Shown here one piece after another: positions 15,001-27,000 of a stretch of DNA of 64,000 nucleotides; position 1 is the stretch's first letter, and every line of letters begins with the position of its first letter. The position numbers and the translations under genes were made by a program. The stretch is from the NCBI RefSeq assembly GCF_019798055.1, contig NZ_JAHOPH010000005.1, forward strand, positions 54,426 to 118,425, written 5' to 3'. The DNA comes from Salsipaludibacter albus (lineage in GTDB: Bacteria; Actinomycetota; Nitriliruptoria; Nitriliruptorales; Nitriliruptoraceae). Under the pieces are notes generated by a model. It worked only from the letters and a program-made list of their open reading frames with translations, had not been told where the DNA came from and made no database searches.

Positions 15001-18000
15001 GGCGACGCCGATCGACACGGCGACACCCACCGAGCCCACCCCGACCGAGATCGCCGCCACGGCCGGCACTGCCACGATCATGGACGAATCCGACGCCACG
15101 ACCGTCACCGACGACGCCTGGATGCCATGCCCATCCGCCACCAGGCTGTTCGAGATGCCCGCCGACGCCACCATGGCCACGGTGTTGGCCGTCGCAGCGC
15201 CGCCCAGGGCCAGGGCCCCGGCCACGCCGCCGGAGCCGGCGACGGCCACGGCGATGCCGACCGCCGCCGCGCCGATCGTGGGTGACGTCGACGCGGAGAC
15301 CACCACGGCGCCTGACGCATCGATCCGGGACGCGTCGATCACGGCGGTCACCGTGTCGCTCACGACGTTGATCCCCACCGACACCGCCAGCGAGCCGGAC
15401 GCCGAGAACACCGGGTCCGCGGCCACGGACACGGACGCGGCGGTCGCCACCATCACGATGAGCAACGTGTCGGTCGCCGTCACCGAGACGGAGGCAGCGT
15501 CGACGCTGGACCCGTCCTCGATGGCGGCACGCACCGAGTTCGACACGATGTTGGTGGCCGACGTCGCAGCCCCCGACAGGGCCACCGCCGTGGCGACGAC
15601 ACCCACCGCCACCGCGATCGATGCCGCCGTCGGCGTCGTGGTGATCGTCGAGCTCTCGGAGGCGCCCACCACCACCGCGCCCGTCGGTGCCGAGACGTCC
15701 GCACTCGCGATGACCGCCGACACGTCGTTGGACATGGTCGTGACGTCGACTGCCACCCCGAGCGACAGGGCCACCCCGACCGACCCGACCGACACCGAGA
15801 GGGCGGCGACGACCGGTACGGCGACGATGGTCGTTGCATCGGTGGCCGTCACGACCACGGATCCCGCCTCGATGCCCAGCCCGTCCACGACGAGGCTGTT
15901 CGAGATGCCGGCCGAGGTGGACATCGCCACCGTGTTGGCGGTGGCGGCGCCACCCAGCGCGACCGCACCGGCGAACCCCGGCGAGCCGGCCACGGCGACG
16001 GCGATCCCCGTCGCGCTGGCGCCGATCGACGGCGTGGTCGAGGCGGTCACGACCACTGCCCCGGTCGCCGCGATCCGCGAGGCGTCGATGACGGCCGTGA
16101 CCTGGTCATGCACCTGGTTGACGCCCACCGAGGCCGCCACCGTGCCCGAGAACGAGAAGCCGGCCGTGTCCGCCGCCACCGAGATCGAGACGGCTGCGGC
16201 GACCATGACGATCAACAACGTGTCGGACGCCGTGACCGACACGGAAGCAGCCGTCACGTCGGAGCCCGCCTCGATGGCCGCTCGCACGGTGTTGGAGACG
16301 ACGTTCGTCGCCGACGTCGCGGCACCGGCCAGCGACACCGATCCGGCCGCACCCACCGCGACCGCGATCGAGGCGGCGATCGGCGTGGAGGTGAGCACCG
16401 CCGCCTCGACGGCGTCGACGACCACCGCACCCGGAGTGGTCACGTCGGCAGCCGAGATCGATGCCGTGACGGTGTTCGCGATGGTGTTGACGTCGACGGC
16501 CACGCCCAGCGACAGCGACACGGCCACCGTGCCGACCGCGACCGTCAGCGCGGCCACCGCCGGCACCGACGTCAGCACGGTGGCGTCGGAGGCCGCGACC
16601 GTCACCGACGAACCCGCGATGCCACGACCGTCGGCCACCAGGCTGTCGGAGATCCGGGCCGACGACGACATGGCCATCGTGTTCGCGGTGGCGGCACCGC
16701 CCAGGGCCACCGCACCCGCAACCGTCCCCGACCCCGCCACCGCGACGGCGATCCCGATGGCGGCGGCGCCGACCGACGGGTTCATGTCCGCGGTCACCCG
16801 GACCGCACCGGTCGCGGCGATCCGTGAGGACTCGACGAGTGCGACGACCGACCCGCCGAGGTCGTTGACCGACACCGACACGGCGAGCGTGGCTGCGAAC
16901 GCGAAGGTCGGGGCGGCCGAGATGGCGATCGAGGCTGCGGTGGCCACGGTGACGATGACCAGGGCCTCGTCGGCATCGACGGTCACGTCACGTGCGGTGA
17001 TGTCCGAACCGCTGCTGATGGCGGCGCGGACGTCGTTGTCCACGACGTTGGTCGCGACCGTCGCCGCCCCGGAGATGGCGACACCCACGGCGCTGGTGCC
17101 CACGCCCACCGACAGCGAGGCTGCCGTCGGCGCCGCCGCGACGACCGTCGTGTCGATGGCCCTGACCACCACGTCACGGGCCGTCACCGTCGACGACGCG
17201 ATCTCGGCGGTGGCCGAGTTGGCGACCTGGTTCACCGACACGGCTCCGGCCAGCGAGACCGCGACGGCGCCCATGCCGACCGAGACGCTGATGCTGGCGG
17301 CCAGCGGGACCGAGGAGATGGTCAGGGCCACGACCGCCACGACCTCCAGGTCACCCGTGACGGTCAGGGTGCTGCCGCTCACCGAGGCCACGACCGAGGA
17401 GGCAACGTCGTTCGTCGTGGCCGCACCGGCCAGGGCGATCGCCCCGGTGATCCCGCTCGGGGACGCTGCCACCGCCACGGCCAGGCCGACCGCGGTGGCG
17501 ACCACGAGCGTGGCGGCCGTGGCCCGGACGGTGACGTCGCCGGCGACCACGATCGTGGCCCCGCTGATGGTGGCGCTGACGACGTCGTCGATGGTGTTGG
17601 TCGTGACCGCGGCACTCAGCGCGATCGCCACCGCGACGGCGCTGTTGGAGTAGGCGACGGCGACGCTCACGGCGACCGCCGTGGTGATTACCTGCGCGTT
17701 GTTGGTGGCCACGACGTCCAGGCTCGCTGCCGTCACCGAGCCGCCGGTGATGCTGGCCTCGATGGTGTTGCCCACGGTGTTGACCGCGACCGGGACCGCC
17801 GCCGCCAACGAGATGGAGATGACGGCGACACTGACGCTGACCGACGCCGCGATCGGCGTCGCCACGATCATCGCCGACCCGGTCGCGGTGACGGCGACCG
17901 CTCCCTCGGCCTCGATCGTCGAGTCGACGACGGTGGCGCGCACGGTGTCACCCACCTCGTTGACGGCCACGGCGCCGCTGATCGACAGGGCGACGCCCAC

Positions 18001-21000
18001 GGCCGACGACGCGATCGACACGCTCACGCTCGCGGCGGCCGCCGTGGCGACGACCTCGGAACTCGAGGTGGCCGAGACGTCCACGGCGCCCGGCACGACG
18101 ACCGTGCTCGCATGCACCTGGGCGAGCACCGTGTTCGTGATCATGTTCGTCGTGGCGGCGGCACCCAGGGCGACGGCCACGGCCACGCCACTGGCGTTGA
18201 CGACCGAGACCGCGACGCCGACCGCGGTGCCGACGATCGAGCTGGCCTCGCTGGCGGCGACCTCGAGCGAGGCGGCCGCAACGGTGGCGTCGACCACGGC
18301 GGCCTGCACCAGGTTGTCGATGTCGTTGGTCGCAACGGCCACCCCGGCTGCCCCGCCCACACCGACGGACCCCTGCGGCACGACCGCGAGCGCCACGCTG
18401 GCCGCCGACGCGACGATGTCGGACACGTCGGACGCCGTCACGACGACGGGGCCCGGCGTGCTGACCGTCGAGGTCCGGATGGAGGCGCGGACCTCGTTGT
18501 CGATCGAGTTCACGGCGAAGGCACCGGCCCCCGCCAGGGCGACGCCGGCAGAGGACCCACTCGCGAGCGCGCCGGCGATGCCGATCACGGTCGCCACGAT
18601 CTCGGCCTCGACCGATGCCGTGACGGACACACCGTCGGCACCGGCGAGGACGGGCGAGCCGACGATCTCGGCGATGGCGGACGCGGCGACGAGGTTGGTG
18701 GCGACCCCACCGGCGCCGGAGGCGGCGGCACTGGCATCGCTGGAGAAGGAGGCACCGACCGCGGCGGCCAGCATCGTCGCGACGACACTCGTGTCGTTGG
18801 CCGCGGCCACCGTGACACCACCGACCGCGTGGACCGCACTGCCGGTCCGCAGCGCCGCCAGGACGTCGATGTCGACGGTGTTGACCGAGACCGCCGCCGC
18901 CCCACCGAAGGCGAAGGCACCACCACCACTGCTGGTCGCGACGCCGACGGCGCCGGCGAACGCGGTGCTGACCACCACTGCGGTGCTGGTCGCCACGACG
19001 TCCACGGACGCGACCGGCGCGGCCGCCGAGCCGAGTGGGGAGCCGTCCACCAGCGCGGTGACGTCGCGGTCGATGGTCGCCACGACGACGCCGGCGCCGA
19101 TCGCGGCCCCGCCCCCGGTGCCGGAACCCCCGGCGGTGACCTGGATGGCGATGGCGCCCGCGGTCCCGACCAGCGACGTGGCGTCCGTGGCGGTCACGGC
19201 CACCGGACCGCCGGTGGCCACGGGACTGGCGGAGACCGATGCGGTTGTCACTCCCGACGCGGTGTTGCCGACCCCCGACCCCGCCCCGGCGAGGCCAGCG
19301 GTCACACCCGACCCGCCACTGCTCACCGCGCCGGCGACGCCGATGGCGAGCGCGTTGACGAGGGTCGAGGAGGTGGCGTGGACGCTGAGCCCGGTCGGCG
19401 CCTCGACCGGCGTGTCCGTGACCTCGGCGACCACGTCGACGGCGATTTCGTTCACGGCGACGGCGGCGCCGATGGTGACGGAGGCGCCCCCGCTCTGCTG
19501 GCTGGCGACCGTGGCGGCGACGCCACCGGCGTCGGCGATGATCTGGGAGGCGTCGGTGGCCGTGATCCCCACGCTCGTCGCGCTGACGAGGGCCGACTGG
19601 AGGGCCGTTGCGCTGACCGAGGTGGTGATGGTGTTGACGGTGACGGCGCCTGCCCCGTTGAGGGAGAAGCCCGTCCCCTCGCTCCCGCTGCTGGCGGTTC
19701 CCCCACCGGCGATCGCAAGTGCGATGATGCTGCTGGTCGTACGTGCCCCGATGGCGATGGACGAGGCCTCGACCTGGGTGTCGCGGACCACTGCCCGGAC
19801 GTCGGTCGTGATGAGGTTGACGGCGATGGATGCGCTGATGGCCAGCGGGGGGCCGCGCGCCAGGACCAGGCCGACGGCACCGGCGTCGGCGACGATCGTG
19901 GAGGAGTCGACGGCGTCGACGGAGACACCCGATCCGACCTGCACCACGGCACCGGCCACCGTCGCGGCCGACGTCGTGTGGATCGAGTTGCCCGAGCCGC
20001 TGCCGGCACCGGCGAACGACGCGCCCCCGCCGGAGCCCGTGGTCACCGCACCGGCGACACCCAGGCTGAGCGTCGTGATGGTCGTGGCCGTGGTCGTGGA
20101 GACGGTGAACGAACCGGTCGCCCTGACCACGGTGGCCGGAGCGACCTCCACCCCGGCATGGACCTCGGTCGTCACGTCGTTGGCGCCGACGGCGGCGCCG
20201 ACCGTCACCGAGCGGCCGCTGCCACCGGACAGCTGGATCGCGACCGCACCGGCATCGGCGATGATCGTCGTCGTGTCCGCCGCCACCACGACGACGTCGC
20301 CCGCGCTGGCCGTCACCGGCGAGGCCCCACGGACGACGGCCTCGACGATGGTCGACACCAAGTTCACGGCGATGGCGCCCGCGCCGGTCACCCGCAGGTC
20401 GCTGCCACTGCCGGTCTCGACGTTGCCCGAGCCCGCCAGGGCGAGGACGATGACCTCGGCGCTCGAACCCGCCTCGACGACCAGCCCGGTGGCCACGACC
20501 GGCGTGTCCTGGACGATCGCCCGGGTGGCGTGACGGACGTCGTTGACGGCGATGGAGACACCGACCGCGGCGCCACCGTCCCCACCGACGGTGAGGGCGA
20601 TCGCGCCGGCGATGGCGTGGATCGTCGTGGCGTCGGTGGCCCGGACGGTCACGAGGCCGCCACTGTCGACGGTGCTGTCGACGATGGACGCCACCGTGTC
20701 ACCCCGGACCACGTTGATGGAGATGCTTCCGGCCCCGGTCAACGAGAACGTGCTCGCGGCATCGCCACCCCCGGTCGCCGCGCCGGCGGGGGCGCCGCCC
20801 GGGGTCTCTTCGCCGGGTGTGGCGGGGGCTTCCGGCGGGTTGGTCTGTCCGGTCGAGCGATCCCCACCCTTGACCGCGACGGCCAGTCCGATCGTGATGG
20901 TCTCGATCGTGGCGGCGGTCGCCGCCGTCACGTCCACCGCACCGCCCACGACCACGCTCGTGTCGGCAACGGAGGCGACGACGCGCCCGACCAGCACGTT

Positions 21001-24000
21001 GATCCCGATCGCCACCCCCACTGCCGCCGAGCCACCGGCTGCCACGGCGCCGCCACCGGTCAGGGCCCGGATCGTCGCGTCGTTGGCGCCGGACACCTCG
21101 AGCGCGCCACCGGCCGTGATGGACGAGTCGGTCACCGCCGCCCGGACGTCGCCGGTGACGACGTTGATGGACAGCGCGCCCGCGACCGCGGTCTCGCTGG
21201 ATCCCGCCCCGGCCACGGACACGGCGACGATCTTGCCGTCCAGCAGCACGTCCTGCTCGCTCGACACGGCCGCGACCGTGACGTCCCCGGACACGCCGGT
21301 GATCACCACGTCGATGACGGTGGCAGACGCGTCACTGCTGACCTGGTTCCACCCCATGGCGGCACCGAACCCGGCCTTGTCGAGCCCGATGCCCAGTGCC
21401 CCGCCGACGGCCTGGAGCACCACGTCGTCGCGGGCGGTCACCGCGACGCCGGCCGGACCGGCCAGGTCGATGCCTGCCAGGCGGGCCTCGACGTCGTCGT
21501 CGACCAGGTTGATCGCGATCGTGAACGCCCCGCCCACACCTTTGCTCACCCCGGCGGACACGGCGACCGACCGCAGGGCGATGTCCTCGCTGGCCGCGAC
21601 CGTCAGGTGCCCACCGACGACGAGCGACGGCCGGGTCGCGACCCCCAGCACCGCCGCACTGGTGTCGTTGGTGACCTGGTTGAAGCCCAACGCCGCGCCC
21701 AGGCCAACCCGGGTGCCGTAGCTCAGTCCACCACCGATCGCGATGATCCCGCCAGAACCCCTCGCCACGACGCTGGCCGCCCCACCCACCACGGCGTCGA
21801 CATCCTCCAACCGCGCGTGTGTCGTGCCCAACAGGCGATTCACCGACACCGACCCGGCGACCGCGATGCCCTTCGAGGTCGTGTTGCCGGCGCCACCCAC
21901 GCTCGCGGCGATGATCCGGGCATCCCGGCGCGCCAGCACCGCCAGGTCACCGGCAATCGCCAGCGTGGTCCCCAGCACGACGGCACGCAGGGCCCGGTCG
22001 ACCTCGCTGTAGCTGAATGCGCCCGCGATCGCGGCGGTGGTGCCGGTGCCGGCGCCACTCAGGAACGAGCCGCCGCCGGTGATCGCCACCAGCCCGGTGC
22101 GGTCACGGGCCTCGACCGTCAGGGATCCGGCGGTGATCGTGCCGTCGTCGTTGACCGCTGCCACGATGACGTCACGCAGCAGGTTGACCGACACGGCCCC
22201 GGCGAAGCCGATGCCGGTCTGGGCCTTCGTCTGCGACTGTGGCTGGGCCTCGTCGAAGGCGCCGGGAGTGGACACGCCGTCCAGTTGGTCGTCAGGGGTG
22301 GCACCGCCCATCTCCTGGTCCTCGTTGCCGACGACGGCGGCCGCGACGGTCAGGGCGATGACCTCGCCCAGGGTGGCGGCCGTGACCGACACGCCCTCGG
22401 CCACGTCGATGGTGACCGTCTCGGGGCCGCGTGTGCCGAGATCACGCGATCCCACGATCGCCCGCGTCCGCCGGTCCAGGTCGTTCACGGACACGCTGAC
22501 CCCGACGCCGATGCTCTCGCCCTTGGTGATCCCGCCTGCCCAGTTCGCGACGGTCTCCAGTGAGCCCGCGAACACCGACACCGACCGACCGGTCACCACG
22601 GCCCCGCTGTCGAGGTGGGCGAGGGTCTCGGAGTCCTGGCCGAAGTAGGTGAAGGTGCCGGAGACGGCGAAGGAGCCCGACTTGGCACCGGACTGGCTGA
22701 AGCCGAAGGCGACGATCTTCTCGCTCGCGGTCAGCGTGAAGCCGCCGTCCAGACCGTTGTACAGGTGGACACCGGACTCGATGACGGCCTCCGTGGTGTT
22801 GCCCAGCACGAAGATGAAGATGGCCCCGCCGAAGCCGCCCTTGGCGCCCGAGGACCCCACGGACGGCCGCGCGATGCCGGTTGCCCCCTCGGTGTCGACC
22901 TCGAAGAACCCGATCTCGACCCCGCCGGGGAGCACGAAGTCGAAGACACCGGTCATGTGCACCATCTGCAGGGTGTTGCCTGCGAACACCGAGACGACCT
23001 GCTCCTCGGAGTTGACGGTGTTGTTGGCGTGGCCGTTGACCGCCGGGTCACGCCAGCCGAGGTCCTGGTTGAGCATGGCGTCCGACTTGACCGTCGCACG
23101 CGCGACGTTGGTCAGCACCAGCACGTTGACGGAGCCGGCGATGCCGACCTCGTCGGCCTGGGCAACGCTGCGGGTCCAGGTGTTGAACACCCGCGACTTC
23201 AGGCCCAGGGTGCCGTCCATGTACTGGTTGATCGCGTCGTAGTTGTCGCCCTTGAGCATGTCGATGAGCTCGCCCAGTGTGGAGGGGAAGAACTCGTCGG
23301 GTCGGGTGCGGAACGGGTAGCTGATCGACCCGATGATTCGCATGGCACGCAGGGCGTCGAGTTGCGCGCCCGACTCGACGGTGGCCTCGGCGGTGTCGAG
23401 GACGACGGCCACCGAGACGGCGGCACTGATGGCCGCCTTCTTCTTGCCCTCGGCATCGGGTTGCGGTTCGGTGCTGCTCTCGGCGCTGAGCGACAGTTCG
23501 TGCGAGATCGTGGCGTTGACCTCGAGGTCCTCGTTGGACTTCAGGATCGCGGTCGACCCGGCCGTGGACCGCACGACGTGGTCGGCGAACACGAAGGCCA
23601 GGGCGCCGGCGACGCTGAGCGACGACGATGCTCCGCTGCCGCCCTTTCCGGCGTTGGCGTCGTAGTCGGCCGTGAGCTCGTCGAAGATGCTGTCGAAGAT
23701 GCTCGATCCGGAGCCGGGCGCGTCGTCGTCGGCATCGTCGGGGTCGGACGGATCGGTCTTGGTGATCCCCGAGGTCGCACTCGCACCGTTGCTGGCATCC
23801 AGTGAGGCCGAGGCTCCGAGCCCCGTCGCGAGCCCGGAGTCCAGGACGTGCAGGGCCGCGAGGAAGTAGCTGCCACCCGGTCCGACCGGCCCGATGTCGA
23901 TGGCCACGCCGGCGCGCGCCTCGTTCTCGCTCTCGGCGAGTTGGATGACCTGCTTGTCGACGAAGCGGAAGTCCCCCTGGAGGTTGAACTGGTCCACGGC

Positions 24001-27000
24001 CGTGATCACGTAGTACTGGCCGCCGTCGACCAGCCCGTCGATGTCGGGCGAGCCGTCGTCCTTGGTGTACTTGACGGCCTGGCCCAGCTCGAAGGTGTTG
24101 CCGAGCAGCGAGAAGTCCACCGGTGATCCGACCCCGGTGAAGGCGGGGTTGTCCAGCACGATGGTGTCGGCATCGGCGTCGACACGGTCGGAGTCGAAGG
24201 TCTTGGTGTTGACCGCCGCCCTGAGGTCCGGCGTGGGGCCGTTGGTCAGGATGATGGCCTCGCCGCGGTAGGCCCCCAGCTCGCTCTCGGCCAGTTGGAT
24301 CGTGAGTGATTCGTCGAAGGCGGTGTCCGGGTCGTCCTCGACGCGGATGACGTTGTACTCCTGGCCGTCGACCAGCCCACCGGCCAGGGCGCCCAGGGAC
24401 ACGCCCCCGATGCTGTTGCCACGCCGGTTGGCGTAGGTCACGGCATCCCCGGTGGTCAGCGCGATCGGCCCGACGTAGATGCTGTTGTTCACCGGATCGA
24501 CGTACCCGAGCTCGCCGGGACCTGCCGTCGGGTCGAACTCGAGCTTGACGGTGTAGCCGTCGTCAGCCAGGGCCGTGATGTCGCCGTCGACCTCCGTGAA
24601 GATCCTGGCCCGGGAGAGGTCGATGGCCGCGGCCAGCCCGGCCGTGCCGTCGGCGTACATCCCGGCCTCGGCCGACGTGCTGGACGCGACCTCGCCGGAC
24701 GCGTTGAAGTTGGCGGTCTTGCCGGCGATGATCACCGCACCGGGGGCGAGCCTCGCCGTGGCGTTGGCCTCGGCGTAGGCGACCGCCAAGGACATGGCGG
24801 TCATCGTCGGGTCGACCGGGACGTCGCCGAGTTCGCGCTTGGTCTCGGTGGTCATCGACGCCGTGGCCGAGGCCGATGCGGAGAGGTTGGCCTCGACGGC
24901 CGACTCGATGAGCACCCCGGTCAGGATGTCGAGCAGGGCCGTGACGATCGCGCCGGCGTAGCCGATGCTGATGGTCTTGCTCTTGGCCTCACCGGTGGCA
25001 TCGGCACCGGCCGACACCGCGATGCCCAACGTCCCGGTCGAACGCACCGTGGCGCCCTCGCGGATCGTGAGCGTGGCGTTGTAGACCTTCTGCAGCACCT
25101 TGACCGGCAGGGGCAGGAGGTCCGTCACCTTGGACAACAGCGGCTGGATCACGAAGTCGTTGACCAGCGTGGGGATCCCGAGCACCTCGGCGAGCGACCG
25201 ATCGGTGGCGTCGGCGAGCAGGAAGATCTCGCCGCCGGTGATGGTGGCGCCGGCCCCGACGTCGAAGACGACGTCCTTGGACAGGAACGGGACGGGCAGG
25301 GGGTTCAGCAGGTCGGGCACCAGCAACTGCCGTGCCCACAGGTTGAGGTAGCCGTCCTCCTGGAGGTCGGGGTCCGGCTCCGAGGTGTTGAGGGCCGAGA
25401 TCGTGACGCCGGGATCGACGAAGATGCGCTCGGCGAGGGCGTCGATGCTGCCGCCGTCGGTGAAGATGCTGCCGGCGAAGACGATCGTGTCGATCCCGCC
25501 ATCCCCGACCGCGACATTGGGCGAGAGCGCATCGTCCAGCGTCTCACCGAACAGGCCGAGGTCACCGCTGAAGCCACTGTCGAGCGACTCCACCCGGATC
25601 AGGTCGTTGCCCAGGCCGGCCTCGATCACCAGGGCCCCGGTCGGGTTGGCGAAGTCGACCGTCTCGAACACGACACCGAGCGTCGACCCCACGATCTGCA
25701 TGCGGCCGGCCGTGGGGTGGTTGCGCAGGACGATCTCGTCGTCGAACGGCGTCCCGAAGAAGGTCAGCGTCCCGATCGGGTCCTCGATGACGATCGGTTC
25801 CATGCCGGCGTAGCGGAGCACGACGCCGTCACGGATGATCGTGCCGCTCTGCGGCCCCGTCACCTCGTAGTGCACGACACCGCTCGCGCCCGAGAGCACG
25901 ACCGTGTCGAAGCCACCGTCGCCCCCGGCGATGGTCCCCGCGATCGATCCGCCGGCCGCGACGACGAAGGTGTCCTCGTTGTCGGCCGCGCCCACCAGGT
26001 GCTCGAACCGGAGGAACGTCACGCCGGCCACGGTGCCGGCACCCTCGCCGGTCACCGACCACGACTGGTCCGTCGACGGCCCGGCCAGCGTGTCCGACCC
26101 ACCGCCACCGTCGATCGTGATCGCCACGGACGCTGCGGTGCCCGTCACGGCGATGCGATCGTCGCCATCACCACCCAGGACACGCAGGTCGCGGCCGGTC
26201 GGTGCCCAGTCGAGACCGTCATCGCCGACCCATGCGACACCACTCCCGTCGATGGCCAGGGTGTGGTGCAGGACCGCGCCGGCCGCGGCGCCCACGCTGG
26301 CGATCACGCCGTCGTCGACCCACCGTGATGCGACGCCCACCAGGGCGACCACCAGGGGACCGTCGGGGTCGTCGGTGACCACCGTCAGCGTCGCCGCCGC
26401 CGTGCCGGGGGCCCCGGCGGTGAAGGTCACCGAGATGACGGCCTGCCCACCGGGCGCGATGTCGGCGGTGGTCCAGGCGACGGCGAACGTCCCGGACCCG
26501 TCCTCCAGGGTGACGTCGACCAGTGCGAGGGGACCGTCGCCCACGTTCGTCACGACGACGTCCACGGAGCGCGCCTGGGTGGGGACGACCCGGCCGAAGT
26601 CCACCGCCGAGACACCGTCGGCGGAACCGAGTGCCGTCTCCGAACTCGAGCTCGGGTCGCCGGCGGCCGCACTGGCGGCGACGCTCGACGTGTCCACCGT
26701 GCCGATGGCAGGTGTCGTCTCGCTCGCGTCGTCGGTCGCCGCGGCAGCGGGCTCGATCGAGGTCGAACCGTCCGCGTCCTCGGTGTCGTCGGTGCCCTGG
26801 TCGTCGCCGGTCTCGGCCGCGGCGTCCTGGTCGCTCGCCGACGCGTCCGTGGCCGACCCGTCGTCGTCCGCGACGACGTCGTCGGACGGCGCCGCGGCAT
26901 CGGTGGCCACCTCGTCGGTGTCCGAGCCGGTGGCGGGATCGTCGACCTCGGTCGTGGACGCGCTCGCGGCCACCTCCTCGACGGCGTCGGCGGCCTCGTC

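Noticed and set aside
12905..17390. CRISPR array
   Set aside because: The repeats are 747 bp long, coding and contiguous; no 25-40 bp repeats with unique spacers are present.
205..23805. Chain of long plus-strand frames (about 400 to 1,920 codons) opposite gene B
   Set aside because: They mirror the gene B repeats, have no start context or domain, and change frame with each repeat class; antisense artefacts of high GC.
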